From Pseudonocardia bannensis (GTDB taxonomy: Bacteria; Actinomycetota; Actinomycetes; Mycobacteriales; Pseudonocardiaceae): a DNA stretch of 64,000 nt. A model generated the notes under the pieces. It was given only the letters and a program-made list of their open reading frames with translations. It had not been told where the DNA came from and searched no databases. The first letter of the stretch is position 1; each line of letters starts with the position of its first letter. The position numbers and the translations under genes are program-made. The stretch spans positions 1 to 64,000 of the forward strand of contig NZ_JAAXKZ010000002.1 in the NCBI RefSeq assembly GCF_012911875.1, read 5' to 3'. Shown here piece by piece: positions 56,583-64,000 of this stretch.

Positions 56583-56595
56583 GGAACGGCGTTCC
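56583..56595. promoter_or_regulatory. Perfect palindrome before the histidine phosphatase gene
   Basis: GGAACG (56583-56588) and CGTTCC (56590-56595) surround a single G, 14 bases after the LLM-D stop and about 75 bases before the next start. It could be an operator or part of a terminator; the stem alone is short. Confidence 0.35.
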
Positions 56596-56671
56596 GGATT
56601 CCGGCACACCTCGCCGATCTTCGTGGTCGGGCCCCGTAGGTTCGGGGACCGGTCGAGCAGTGGAGGCGGAC

Positions 56672-57463
56672 GTGGGTTCAGGGCAGGGTGCAGGGCAGCC
56701 GGGACACGGCGAGTACGACGTGGTGCTGCTACGACACGGCGAGACGGTCGGCTACGACGCCGATCACGGTCTCACCCCGCTCGGCGAGGAGCAGGCCCGG
56801 GCCCGGGGCACGGCGCTGGCCGCCGAGCTCAAGCCCGGCACCACGGTCCGGATGCCCCACGCGCGCACCGCGCGGGGCACCGCGACGGCGGTGACCGTGC
56901 GGGCCACGCTCGTCGAGGCACTCGGCGGGGAGGCGGTGGAGGGGATCGAGATCGGCCCGCTCTACCCCGAGCCGTGGTTCGACAACCTGCGCTTCAACCT
57001 GCACGGCGAGGCCGTCGACACCTCGGTCGCGGTGACCACGCGGCTGGGGCTGCCCGACGGTGAACTGCCGGACTGGGCTGCGGAGTACGACCGGTTCGAC
57101 ACCGACTACCGCGCCTTCGCGGGTGGGCCGATCGAGTACTGGCTGCACAACCCGACGCTGTACTTCGAACCGCCGCACGTGGCGGCGCACCGGTTCTGGC
57201 GCGGCATCGCGACGCTCGGCGCGGACCGCCCTGACAACCTGGTCGCCGTCGTGTGCACGCACTCCGCGCCGATGCGGGCGTTCATCGCCACGGCGATCGG
57301 GAGCGACCCCGGGGAGCCGGAGAACCTCGAGGAGATCCGGGTGCGCGTGCGGCCCGACGACTCGGCGACGGTGACCTACCGCGACCACGTCGTGCACATG
57401 CACGTGCCGCCGCAGCCACCGCCGTGGATCGACCGCGCCTGGTTCGAGTCCTTCGGGCGTTGA
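56672..57463 (+). CDS. Histidine phosphatase superfamily protein
   Basis: A 263-residue protein. YDVVLLRHGETVGYDADHGL holds the catalytic RHG motif at the N-terminus; VAVVCTHSAPMRAFIATAIG holds the second catalytic His. The region between is longer than in phosphoglycerate mutases and includes EIGPLYPEPWFDNLRFNLHG and GGPIEYWLHNPTLYFEPPHV, so the substrate is unusual and cannot be named. The GTG at 56672 is preferred to GTG 56660 because GGAGG lies five bases before it. It is convergent with the DODA-type gene across a strong hairpin. Confidence 0.82.
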   Translation: MGSGQGAGQPGHGEYDVVLLRHGETVGYDADHGLTPLGEEQARARGTALAAELKPGTTVRMPHARTARGTATAVTVRATLVEALGGEAVEGIEIGPLYPEPWFDNLRFNLHGEAVDTSVAVTTRLGLPDGELPDWAAEYDRFDTDYRAFAGGPIEYWLHNPTLYFEPPHVAAHRFWRGIATLGADRPDNLVAVVCTHSAPMRAFIATAIGSDPGEPENLEEIRVRVRPDDSATVTYRDHVVHMHVPPQPPPWIDRAWFESFGR

Positions 57464-57470
57464 CGTGCCC

Positions 57471-57510
57471 GTGGGTGGATGACACCGGTCGAACGGTGTC
57501 ATCCACCCAC
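57471..57510. terminator. Bidirectional terminator between the phosphatase and dioxygenase genes
   Basis: GTGGGTGGATGACACCG (57471-57487) pairs perfectly with CGGTGTCATCCACCCAC (57494-57510), a 17-bp stem with loop GTCGAA, between two convergent stop codons. Confidence 0.88.
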
Positions 57511-57516
57511 GAGGCG

Positions 57517-58377
57517 TCAGGTGTTCGTGTTGTCCGGCGGGACGTCCGGCGGCAGCTCACCCGCCGGTCCGGGACCGTGCCGCGGTACCGGCCCGGGCAG
57601 GTCGAGCGTGTAGGCGGTCATGGACAGCGACCCGTAGGCATACCCGTCCACCAGCACGTCGGCCGGGCGCCCGGACGCACCGGCCAGTCCGGCCAGGTAG
57701 AGCAGCGGGATGAAGTGGTCGGGGGTGGGTACCGCGGCCCGGAAGTCCGGTGAGTTCTGCAGCCGCAGCACCGCATCCGGATCGCTGGTCATGGCTTCCC
57801 TGGCCGCCTCGTCGAAGCGCTGGGCCCAGTCGAAGCCGGTGTCGGTGAGCCGCCAGTCGATGCCGCCCAGGTTGTGCACGACGTTGCCGCTGCCGACGAC
57901 CAGCACCCCGCTGTCGCGCAGCGGCGCCAGCTTCGCGCCCAGTTCGAGGTGGTAGTCGAACGGCTTCACGCCGTTGATCGACAACTGCACCACGGGGATG
58001 TCGGCCTCGGGGAACATGTGGGCCAGCACGGACCACGTGCCGTGGTCGAGGCCCCAGCTGTCCTCGTCCATCCCGACCCAGGTCGGCTTGACGATCTCCG
58101 ACAGCTCCTCCGCGACCTCCGGGGCGCCCTGGGCCGGGTAATCCACCGCGAACAGCTCCGGCGGGAACCCGTAGAAATCGTGGATCGTGCGCGGCCGCGG
58201 CATCGCGGTGACGGCGGTGGCATTGATGTACCAGTGCGCCGAGACGACCACGATCGCCCGCGGGCGCGGGATGGTCGCGCCCAGCGCACGCCACGACTCC
58301 GTGTAGCGGTTCCGCTCGAGCGCGTTCATGGGGCTGCCGTGGCCGATGAACGCCGCCGGCATGCTCGGGGAGGTCAC
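57517..58377 (-). CDS. ygiD: DODA-type extradiol ring-cleavage dioxygenase (YgiD family)
   Basis: A 286-residue class III LigB-fold dioxygenase of the 4,5-DOPA dioxygenase family. The zinc or iron ligands and motifs are [59 protein letters not shown] and [20 protein letters not shown]; each holds a conserved His. It opens a catechol ring between carbons 4 and 5 in plants, and bacterial homologues have uncertain substrates. It is a second ring-cleavage enzyme near the aromatic module but on its own transcript. The start is GTG 58377, seven bases after minus-strand TAGGCT. Confidence 0.9.
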   Translation of the reverse strand: MTSPSMPAAFIGHGSPMNALERNRYTESWRALGATIPRPRAIVVVSAHWYINATAVTAMPRPRTIHDFYGFPPELFAVDYPAQGAPEVAEELSEIVKPTWVGMDEDSWGLDHGTWSVLAHMFPEADIPVVQLSINGVKPFDYHLELGAKLAPLRDSGVLVVGSGNVVHNLGGIDWRLTDTGFDWAQRFDEAAREAMTSDPDAVLRLQNSPDFRAAVPTPDHFIPLLYLAGLAGASGRPADVLVDGYAYGSLSMTAYTLDLPGPVPRHGPGPAGELPPDVPPDNTNT

Positions 58378-58384
58378 ATCGTGC

Positions 58385-58390
58385 AGCCTA
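58385..58390 (-). promoter_or_regulatory. -10 element of the DODA-type dioxygenase gene
   Basis: Minus-strand TAGGCT is followed by seven bases and GTG 58377. Its first three bases are also the stop codon of the decayed DoxX-like gene upstream. Confidence 0.5.
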
Positions 58391-58650
58391 GAACCGCGAG
58401 ACGGCGACCACAGCGGCCAGAACCGCCAGCACGACGTTGATGCCGAGCATCGGGAACTCCTTGCGCCGGGCGTGCACCACGGCCCCGACCATCAACAGCA
58501 CCGGGCCCAGCGCCGCCAGCGGGTCAGCACCGGCGCGATCCCGGTCGCCCACGGCAGCACGAGACCGATCGCGGCCAGTATCTCGAGGGCGCCGATGGCC
58601 TTGATCGCGCCGTCGAACGTGGGGTCCGGCACGCGCCGGACTTGAACACT
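58388..58650 (-). pseudogene. Decayed DoxX-like membrane protein gene
   Basis: The upstream part reads RVPDPTFDGAIKAIGALEIL and AAIGLVLPWATGIAPVLT; the downstream part continues with [20 protein letters not shown] and [20 protein letters not shown] in another frame, ending VSRF and a TAG stop. Adding one C near 58523 would restore a single DoxX-like frame. The first helix and start codon are also missing. This is the same pattern of truncation plus one-base loss seen in the deacetylase remnant. Confidence 0.85.
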
Positions 58651-58712
58651 CAACAGCGTAGACCGAAAAGCATGAGAGTTGACATAACCGGGTGGATCGT
58701 CATCCGACGTGA

Positions 58713-59732
58713 TCACGGGAGCTCGCGCGTGCTGTCCACCCAGTCGTCGATGCGCTCCCACCAGTGGTAAAGCCAGTCCACCTGGGCCTCCCGACCGGTC
58801 GGCACCTCGCTCGCGGGGACGCGCCACCAGCGCATCCGCACGCTCCCGTCCAGGGGCAGCTCCCGCCAGATGTCGGCCACCGTGAACAGGTGGTCGAGCC
58901 CGGCGTGCGCCACCCAGACCACGTCGGCCTCCGGGGCCGCGGCCAGCGCGGCCGCCACCCCACCGGGACGCGGCGGCAGCACGTGGCGCATCCGCTCCGA
59001 GCGCCGCGCCATCTCCTCCAGCCCCCGGACCCGCAGCCGCTCGATGCCGGCGAGCCGGCGCCGCTCGGTGAAGTTGCCGCCCTCCGGGAAGATCACGAAC
59101 GCGTCGTTGTGGTCGAGCGCGGTGGCCAACTCGCCGATCCGGCGCTCCGTCTCGTCCCCGCCGCCGGACAGGAAGCGGTTGGGCAGCCGGTTCAACACGA
59201 CGTCGAGCGCTGGGTCCCACTGCAACGCCCCGGACAGCACGATCCGCGGCTCCCGCGCGTACCAGTTGACCAGCGCGTGCATGAGCAGGAACGAATCGCC
59301 CGGTCCCGCATGCCGGCAGAAGACCAGCAGCGGGCGATCGAGGTACTCGTCCGGGTCCGGACCCTCGATCTCCACCCGCAACCGCAGCACCCGGGCCGCC
59401 TCCCGGAAGAGCACCCGCAGGTACCAGCCCACCAGTTGGTAGTGCAGGTACTGGAACGGCGGCGTGCGCACCGCCAGCCCGAAGCCCGCGAGCAACCACA
59501 GCGCGAACAACGCGACCAGCACCGCGCTCTCCAGCAGCAGCGCCACCACCGCCACCCACAGCACCCGCAGCGCACGCAGCCGGCCCGGGAGCAGCGGCGA
59601 GACGGCGGCGGCGACGAGCAACCACACCGGCAGGGTGAACAGCACCGCGACGGTCACCCCGAGCACGACCGGGGCGAGCACGACCCGGCGGAACCAGCGC
59701 GGCGGGAGCCCGCGCTGCAGGAGGGATCTCAC
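58713..59732 (-). CDS. Membrane-anchored glycerophospholipid acyltransferase (PlsC-like)
   Basis: A 339-residue protein with three hydrophobic segments in the first ~100 residues (VVLAPVVLGVTVAVLFTLPV, WVAVVALLLESAVLVALFAL) and a PlsC/LPLAT domain. VFCRHAGPGDSFLLMHALVN carries the HxxxxD catalytic motif and AFVIFPEGGNFTERRRLAGI the FPEG substrate motif. The C-terminus (WWRVPASEVPTGREAQVDWL) resembles actinobacterial 1-acylglycerol-phosphate acyltransferase-like proteins. It likely acylates a lysophospholipid or related acceptor at the membrane. The GTG at 59732 overlaps the stop of the patatin-like remnant. Confidence 0.87.
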   Translation of the reverse strand: MRSLLQRGLPPRWFRRVVLAPVVLGVTVAVLFTLPVWLLVAAAVSPLLPGRLRALRVLWVAVVALLLESAVLVALFALWLLAGFGLAVRTPPFQYLHYQLVGWYLRVLFREAARVLRLRVEIEGPDPDEYLDRPLLVFCRHAGPGDSFLLMHALVNWYAREPRIVLSGALQWDPALDVVLNRLPNRFLSGGGDETERRIGELATALDHNDAFVIFPEGGNFTERRRLAGIERLRVRGLEEMARRSERMRHVLPPRPGGVAAALAAAPEADVVWVAHAGLDHLFTVADIWRELPLDGSVRMRWWRVPASEVPTGREAQVDWLYHWWERIDDWVDSTRELP

Positions 59733-60414
59733 GAAACACCCCGGCCAGGGTCGCCGGCCGGCAGGTGCGCCGCCAGGTACTCCACCGACGCCCGATGGGC
59801 ACCCGCGATGCGTTGCCCGACACCGTCGACGTCTCGGTAACGCAGCGCGGCCCGGCTGTCCCATGAGGGCGCTGCACCCTCCCCCGCGGGCAGCACGTGC
59901 ACCTCGACACCTTCGGGCACCGCGGCCAGGTCGCGCGCGTACCGGTGCCGGCGCGCGATCTCGAACGACACCATCGCCACCTCCCAGGGCCGTCGCGGCG
60001 GTCGCAGCGGCTGGTCGACCCGGCCGACGTGCAGCACGAACACCCGTTGCGCGCCCAGGTCGACGGCCCGTCCGAGCGGGATGCTGTTGACCAGGCCGCC
60101 GTCGAGGTAGTGGCGGCCGTCGACGACGGCGGGCGGCAACAGTCCGGGCACGGCCGCGGAGGCCAGCACGGCCTCCACGACCGGGCCGCGGTCGAACCAG
60201 TGCTCGGCCGCGTCCTCGATGTCGGCGGCGCAGCACTCGAACCGCACCGGTAGATCCTCGATGCGCAGCTCGCCCAGCTCCGCGCCCAGGACCCGGCGCA
60301 GCGGACCCGACGGGTGCGCGGCCACCCCGCTGCGGGCCAGCTCGTGCAGCCGGCGGACCGTGCCGGCGCCGAAGACCGCACGCGCGTCCGGCTGGACGCG
60401 CTGTGGCGCTCCTC
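59729..60414 (-). pseudogene. Patatin-like phospholipase lacking its N-terminal catalytic part
   Basis: The frame, open from about 60414, reads GAGTVRRLHELARSGVAAHP, then LPVRFECCAADIEDAAEHWF, VLASAAVPGLLPPAVVDGRH and YLDGGLVNSIPLGRAVDLGA. The last contains the catalytic Asp of the DGG motif. The Gly-rich oxyanion loop and the GxSxG nucleophile, which should lie upstream, are absent, and a stop codon precedes the frame at about 60415. A product could still start at GTG 60325 but would lack the nucleophile. Its stop overlaps the acyltransferase start, so it once formed an operon with it. Confidence 0.75.
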
Positions 60415-60482
60415 AGCCCCGGATGGGTGAAGATGGGCACGGGCCCGTCGCTACGAGCCGACGAACGGCAGGAGAGGAACTC

Positions 60483-61373
60483 GTGATCCCCGTCCTGCTC
60501 GCGCTGGGCACCGCGGTCGGCTACGGCGTCGCGAACTTCCTCGGCCCCACACTCGGGCGCAGGATGCCGCTCGCCGCGGTGCTGCTCGGCAGCCAGCTCG
60601 CCGGGCTCGCGGTCTCGACCGTGCTGGTTCTCGGCTCCGCGATCGACATGACGGTCGTCGGGGTGGCGTTCGCCCTGGCCGCAGGGGTGAGCAACGCCGC
60701 GGCACTGGCCGCCTTCTACCGCGCCGGCACGACCGGTGATCTCAGTGTCGTCGCCCCGATCACCGCGACCAGTGCCGCTGTGCCGGTGCTCCTCGGCCTG
60801 GTGACCGGTGACCGGCCCGGCGTGCCGCAGATCGTCGGCATCCCGGTCGCGCTGATCGGGATCGCACTGGCGGCCCGACCGCAACGGTCGTCGCAGTCAC
60901 GGCCGGTCCCGGTGCCGGTCGGCGGCGCCCCGCCCGTCGACGTGCCCCCGGCGCGGACGGCCGGCTCCCGCGGTGTCGGCTGGGCGATGCTCGCGGCGCT
61001 GCTGTTCGGCGTGTTCCTGACGACGTACGCCCACGCCGCCGACGACTCCCCCACCGGTGCGCTGTTCTGGTCGCGGGTCTCCCTGGTCACGGCGACCGCC
61101 ATCGGGATCGTGGTGCTGCGCGCGGCGGTCCGGGTGCCAGGCCGCGACGCGCTGCTCGTGCTGATCCCCGGCCTGCTGCTGGCGCTGGGCACCTACACCT
61201 TCGGCGAGGCCGCCCGCCTCGGCCTGCTCAGCGTGGTGTCGGTGATCGCGACGTTGAACCCGGTGATCACGGTCCTGCTGGCCGTCGTGGTGCTGCGCGA
61301 ACGGCTGGCCCGGGCCCAGTGGATCGGCACGCTGACCGCGCTGGCCGGGGTGGTGCTGCTGGCCGCGGGGTGA
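60483..61373 (+). CDS. EamA/DMT family permease
   Basis: A 296-residue transporter with ten hydrophobic segments in two related halves. IPVLLALGTAVGYGVANFLG opens the first half and VGWAMLAALLFGVFLTTYAH the second; a Pro-rich cytoplasmic linker (VPVPVGGAPPVDVPPARTAG) joins them. IATLNPVITVLLAVVVLRER is the classic EamA end motif. It exports or imports a small metabolite, not identifiable. The GTG at 60483 follows GGAGAGGAACTC. It is divergent from the patatin remnant and convergent with the SCO1664-type gene across the 22-bp repeat array. Confidence 0.9.
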   Translation: MIPVLLALGTAVGYGVANFLGPTLGRRMPLAAVLLGSQLAGLAVSTVLVLGSAIDMTVVGVAFALAAGVSNAAALAAFYRAGTTGDLSVVAPITATSAAVPVLLGLVTGDRPGVPQIVGIPVALIGIALAARPQRSSQSRPVPVPVGGAPPVDVPPARTAGSRGVGWAMLAALLFGVFLTTYAHAADDSPTGALFWSRVSLVTATAIGIVVLRAAVRVPGRDALLVLIPGLLLALGTYTFGEAARLGLLSVVSVIATLNPVITVLLAVVVLRERLARAQWIGTLTALAGVVLLAAG

Positions 61374-61405
61374 TGCGTGAGGAGCCGGCAGCCGCGGAGA
61401 CTCCA

Positions 61406-61524
61406 CGACTCGCGCTCCCGAATACCGCGACTCGCGCTCCCCGATACCGCGACTCGCGCGCGTCGATACCGCGACTCGCGCGTGTGAAGGCCGCGACTCG
61501 CGCGCGGTGATACCCCGACTCGCG
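61406..61524. repeat. Six-copy tandem repeat, exactly 22-bp period
   Basis: The core CGACTCGCG occurs at 61406, 61428, 61450, 61472, 61494 and 61516, each exactly 22 bases apart. The best-conserved unit is ATACCGCGACTCGCGC followed by six variable bases. The array lies between two convergent genes. It is not a CRISPR array: the variable part is too short and there are no cas genes. Confidence 0.93.
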
Positions 61525-61528
61525 GGAG

Positions 61529-62323
61529 TCAGAAGGCCGGCCAGGGGATGGCCGGTCCGTAGCCCGACGGCTCCGGGTAGCGCCGCCGCGCGAGCAGCGC
61601 GTCCACCCGCCGCGACAGGGCCGCGACCTCCCGGCGGGTGACGTGTTCGCCCAGCGCCGTGCACAGCCCTCCGTCCAGCTCGGACCGCAGCCGGCGCAGC
61701 GCCTCCAGGACGTCCTCGGACAGCTCCTGGCCGACCCAGCCCCACAGCACGGTGCGCAGCTTGTCCTCGGTGTGCAGCGTCAGCCCGTGGTCGACGCCGT
61801 ACACCCGGCCGTCGGTCCCCGCCAGCACGTGCCCGCCCTTGCGGTCGGCGTTGTTGGCCACGACGTCGAACGCGGCCATCGCTCGCAGCTCGGGACGGTC
61901 CGCGTGCACCAGGACGGCCGGCTCACCGTGACCGTCGCGGGCCCGCAGCACGCCCAGCCAGCCCGGTGGCACCTCCGCCGGTGCACAGACGTCGACCAGC
62001 TCGCACTCGTCGTCGGTGTCCACCCAGGCCTGGACCATGCCGGGCCCGAACGGCCCGTCGCGCAGCACGGTGGGCGGCACGACGTTCCAGCCCGCCGCCT
62101 CGGAGATCAGGAAACTGGCGACCTCGCGGCCGGCCAGCGTGCCGTCGGGGAAGTCCCAGAGCGGGCGCTCGCCGCGGACGGGCTTGTAGACGCACCGCAT
62201 GTCGGCGCCGTCGAGCGCCACGGTGCCGAACAGGGTGGTGTTCGAGGCATCGACCAGCCGCCCGGTGATTTCCATGCGGCCGTCACGTAGTAGTCCCGGC
62301 AGAGCCGGGTCACGGAGCTCCAA
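61529..62323 (-). CDS. SCO1664 family protein
   Basis: A 264-residue protein of a conserved actinobacterial family with a PI3/4-kinase-like or HipA-like look: MRCVYKPVRGERPLWDFPDG, TLAGREVASFLISEAAGWNV, VPPTVLRDGPFGPGMVQAWV, and AAFDVVANNADRKGGHVLAG with GVDHGLTLH. The last two resemble the catalytic and metal-binding loops of that kinase fold. TTG 62323 gives the full-length family start with weak support; ATG about 62275 (MEITGRLVD) is possible. It is the third gene of the conserved phosphomutase-DUF3090-SCO1664 block, nine bases after DUF3090. Function is not established. Confidence 0.87.
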   Translation of the reverse strand: MELRDPALPGLLRDGRMEITGRLVDASNTTLFGTVALDGADMRCVYKPVRGERPLWDFPDGTLAGREVASFLISEAAGWNVVPPTVLRDGPFGPGMVQAWVDTDDECELVDVCAPAEVPPGWLGVLRARDGHGEPAVLVHADRPELRAMAAFDVVANNADRKGGHVLAGTDGRVYGVDHGLTLHTEDKLRTVLWGWVGQELSEDVLEALRRLRSELDGGLCTALGEHVTRREVAALSRRVDALLARRRYPEPSGYGPAIPWPAF

Positions 62324-62332
62324 GGTCGTCGG

Positions 62333-62905
62333 TCAGTCCTCGACCGGGGACCGCTGGTGGTACCCGTTCAGCCGGACGCACACGTGGCCCTGCGGGTCGA
62401 GCGGTTCCGCGCACAACGGGCAGGGGGCCCGCCCGGCCGACACCACCCTCTCGGCCCGCTCGGCGAACGCCTTGGCCTGTACCGGGGACAGGAACACGCG
62501 CAGCGCGTCCGGGCCCTCCTCGGTGTCGTCGAGCACGACCGACTCGTCGATCTCCTCCTCGGTGACCGCGAGCAGCTCCACCACGATCGAGCGCGAGTCT
62601 GCGTCCCAACCCAGCCCCATGGTCCCGACCCGGAACTCCTCCTCCAGCGGCACGGCGAGGGGATCGGCGTCGAACTCGTCACCGCCGGGCTCGGTGGCCA
62701 GCTCGGGGCCGAAACGGCGGGCCACTTCCTGCAGCAGCGCGCCGATGCGCTCGGCGAGCACCGAGACCTGCTGCTTCTCGAGCAGCACGCTGATGGTCCG
62801 GGCGTCCTCGATCGCCTGCAGGTAGAAGGACCGGTCGCCGGGCTCGCCGACGGTCCCGGCGATGAACCGCTCGGGCTGGCGGAAGACATGGATGACGCGT
62901 GACAT
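62333..62905 (-). CDS. DUF3090 family protein
   Basis: A 190-residue protein almost always found beside the phosphomutase and SCO1664-type genes in actinobacteria. RVIHVFRQPERFIAGTVGEP and GDRSFYLQAIEDARTISVLL are the usual start; an acidic middle (EEEIDESVVLDDTEEGPDAL) is followed by the C-terminal zinc ribbon APCPLCAEPLDPQGHVCVRL and NGYHQR with four cysteines. Its biochemical role is unknown, but the metal site and co-inheritance suggest a complex with its neighbours. The ATG at 62905 has minus-strand TAGTCT nine bases upstream. Confidence 0.92.
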   Translation of the reverse strand: MSRVIHVFRQPERFIAGTVGEPGDRSFYLQAIEDARTISVLLEKQQVSVLAERIGALLQEVARRFGPELATEPGGDEFDADPLAVPLEEEFRVGTMGLGWDADSRSIVVELLAVTEEEIDESVVLDDTEEGPDALRVFLSPVQAKAFAERAERVVSAGRAPCPLCAEPLDPQGHVCVRLNGYHQRSPVED

Positions 62906-62961
62906 GGCAATACGAGACTAGGCCAACGCGGCGCGGGGAGCACGTCCGCGCCCCGAAGGCA

Positions 62962-63660
62962 TCAGGTGGATCCGCCCACCACAGCGTCCGATGTGCGCTT
63001 CGCGGCGGTGCGCCGGCGTTTCGCCTTGGGCGGGATCAGGCTCGCGAGATCGCCTCCGAGATCGTTGACCCGGGAGACGAACGGGCGGGTCTCCGTGTAG
63101 TGGACGACGCTCACCGAGCACGTGTCGACCACGATCCGCTGGAAGTTGTCCAGGTGTGTGGCCAGCGCGTCGGCCAGCACCGACTTGATCACGTCACCGT
63201 GGCTGCAGGCCAGCCAGACGGCGTTCGGGCCGTGCTCGGCGGCGATCCGGGCCCCGTTGGCCCGCACCGCGGCCACCGCGCGGGCCTGCATGCCGGCCAG
63301 GCCCTCGCCGTCGGGGAACACCGCCGCGGAGGGGTGCGCCTGCACGACCTTCCACAGTGGTTCCTTGGCGAGCGTCTTGAGCGTGCCACCGGTCCAGGCG
63401 CCGTAGTCGACCTCGGACAGGCCGGGCTCGACGATCGGGGTGAGCCCGCGAGCGGCGGCCAGCGGTGCGACGGTCTGCTGGCAGCGTGTCAGGGGCGAGC
63501 TGACGATCTCGGCCAGCGGCAGCGGCGCGAGCCGCTCGACCACCCGCTCGGCCTGCGCCCGTCCGGTCTCGTCCAGCTCGACGCCCGGGCTGCGGCCGGC
63601 GAGCACGCCGGCCGCGTTGGCCGACGACCGCCCGTGCCGCAGCAGGATCAAGGTGGTCAC
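62962..63660 (-). CDS. Histidine phosphatase / putative phosphomutase, MSMEG_4193 type
   Basis: A 232-residue member of the histidine phosphatase superfamily. TLILLRHGRSSANAAGVLAG contains the RHG motif; IVSSPLTRCQQTVAPLAAAR and LSEVDYGAWTGGTLKTLAKE are typical next motifs, and AVWLACSHGDVIKSVLADAL holds the second catalytic His. The C-terminal tail, KAKRRRTAAKRTSDAVVGG, is basic. Family members of this block are annotated as putative phosphomutases without known substrate. The GTG at 63660 lies eight bases after minus-strand TACGCT. It is the first gene of the three-gene block. Confidence 0.9.
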   Translation of the reverse strand: MTTLILLRHGRSSANAAGVLAGRSPGVELDETGRAQAERVVERLAPLPLAEIVSSPLTRCQQTVAPLAAARGLTPIVEPGLSEVDYGAWTGGTLKTLAKEPLWKVVQAHPSAAVFPDGEGLAGMQARAVAAVRANGARIAAEHGPNAVWLACSHGDVIKSVLADALATHLDNFQRIVVDTCSVSVVHYTETRPFVSRVNDLGGDLASLIPPKAKRRRTAAKRTSDAVVGGST

Positions 63661-63668
63661 GATCCGCG

Positions 63669-63674
63669 AGCGTA
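63669..63674 (-). promoter_or_regulatory. Putative -10 element of the phosphomutase gene
   Basis: Minus-strand TACGCT is followed by eight bases and GTG 63660, within the 36-base gap after uppP. Confidence 0.45.
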
Positions 63675-63696
63675 CGGGTCCGGCTGCGGGGCCGGC

Positions 63697-64000
63697 TCAG
63701 GTGGCCGAGACGGCGCCGATCGACAGGGCGGCGAGCAGCGCGGTGCCGAGCGCGATCCGGTAGGCGACGAAGACGTAGACGCTGTGCCGCTCGACGTAAC
63801 GCAGCAGCCACGCGATCACCGCGTAGCCGACCACGAACGCGATGAGCGTCGCGACGAACATCTGCAGCCCGCTGGGGCCGTCGCCGGCGAACACGTCGGG
63901 CAGCTGGAACACACCCGCCCCGACGACCGCCGGGATCGCCAGCAGGAACGAGTAGCGCACCGCCGCGGGCCGGGAGAGCCCGAGGAACAGTCCCGCCGTG
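63697..64000 (-). CDS. uppP: Undecaprenyl-diphosphate phosphatase, C-terminal part (runs off the window)
   Basis: The C-terminal ~100 residues of a UppP/BacA integral membrane enzyme, which dephosphorylates undecaprenyl pyrophosphate so the lipid carrier can be reused in cell-wall synthesis. [20 protein letters not shown] is the signature that includes the conserved Arg of the PxSRxA-type motif region, and [15 protein letters not shown] follows. Three hydrophobic helices remain ([39 protein letters not shown]). The N-terminal half and the catalytic Glu lie beyond 64000. Its position beside the phosphomutase/DUF3090 block is usual for actinobacteria. Confidence 0.9.
   Translation of the reverse strand, partial: TAGLFLGLSRPAAVRYSFLLAIPAVVGAGVFQLPDVFAGDGPSGLQMFVATLIAFVVGYAVIAWLLRYVERHSVYVFVAYRIALGTALLAALSIGAVSAT

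Noticed and set aside
61406-61524. Regular repeats as a CRISPR array
   Set aside because: The period is 22 bases with only about six variable bases per unit, far too short for spacers, and no cas gene is nearby.

Overview
The window is very GC-rich actinobacterial DNA. It has GTG starts, many promoters that look leaderless, several luciferase-like F420/flavin oxidoreductases, a GylR-type glycerol regulator, and the conserved actinobacterial block phosphomutase (MSMEG_4193 type) / DUF3090 / SCO1664. The gene content fits Pseudonocardia or a close relative; that placement is inference, because no rRNA or other marker gene is present.

Layout. 0-9 kb: catabolic and redox genes (partial malonyl-CoA synthetase, FAD-linked oxidase, renalase-like protein, menC, Baeyer-Villiger monooxygenase with a divergent TetR repressor and a double palindromic operator, siderophore-interacting protein, thiolase-like protein). 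9-13 kb: remnants of a histidine kinase and an MHS transporter, then an acyl-CoA synthetase and an acyl-CoA dehydrogenase-like gene. 13-23 kb: mostly housekeeping (LLM oxidoreductase, two bacterial-PH membrane proteins, HerA-like ATPase, oligoribonuclease, tRNA-His, tRNA-Lys, helix-hairpin-helix protein, asparaginase, TerC). 23-30 kb: an accessory island with two STAND NTPases, a dynamin-like GTPase lacking its P-loop lysine, a small coupled protein, a Crp-type regulator and a nucleotide-cyclase-like protein. 30-37 kb: a glycerol regulon (gylR and a second glycerol kinase, divergent from glpF-glpK-glpD). 37-43 kb: mixed, with two decayed genes. 43-57.5 kb: an aromatic-compound module (MhpB-type extradiol dioxygenase, C-C hydrolase, isochorismatase-like protein, YciI, GntR regulator, four LLM monooxygenases, HpaB/HpaC-type pair) interrupted by gnd and an O-methyltransferase. 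57.5-64 kb: DODA-type dioxygenase, acyltransferase, EamA permease, a 22-bp tandem array, the DUF3090 block and the 3' part of uppP.

How it fits together. The glycerol genes form a complete uptake-kinase-dehydrogenase route under one intergenic control region. The aromatic module can plausibly hydroxylate a phenol (HpaB/C), cleave the ring (MhpB) and hydrolyse the product. Three of its promoters share a 12-17 bp element. The best candidate for an undescribed system is the 22.9-29.7 kb island: a putative cyclic-nucleotide sensor and a cyclase-like protein are divergent across a palindrome, next to STAND and dynamin-like proteins, and three of the products carry a related short Gln-x-Gly peptide.

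A second theme is decay. At least eight genes here are remnants, several with one-base frameshifts plus internal deletions, so the chromosome segment appears to be undergoing gene loss.
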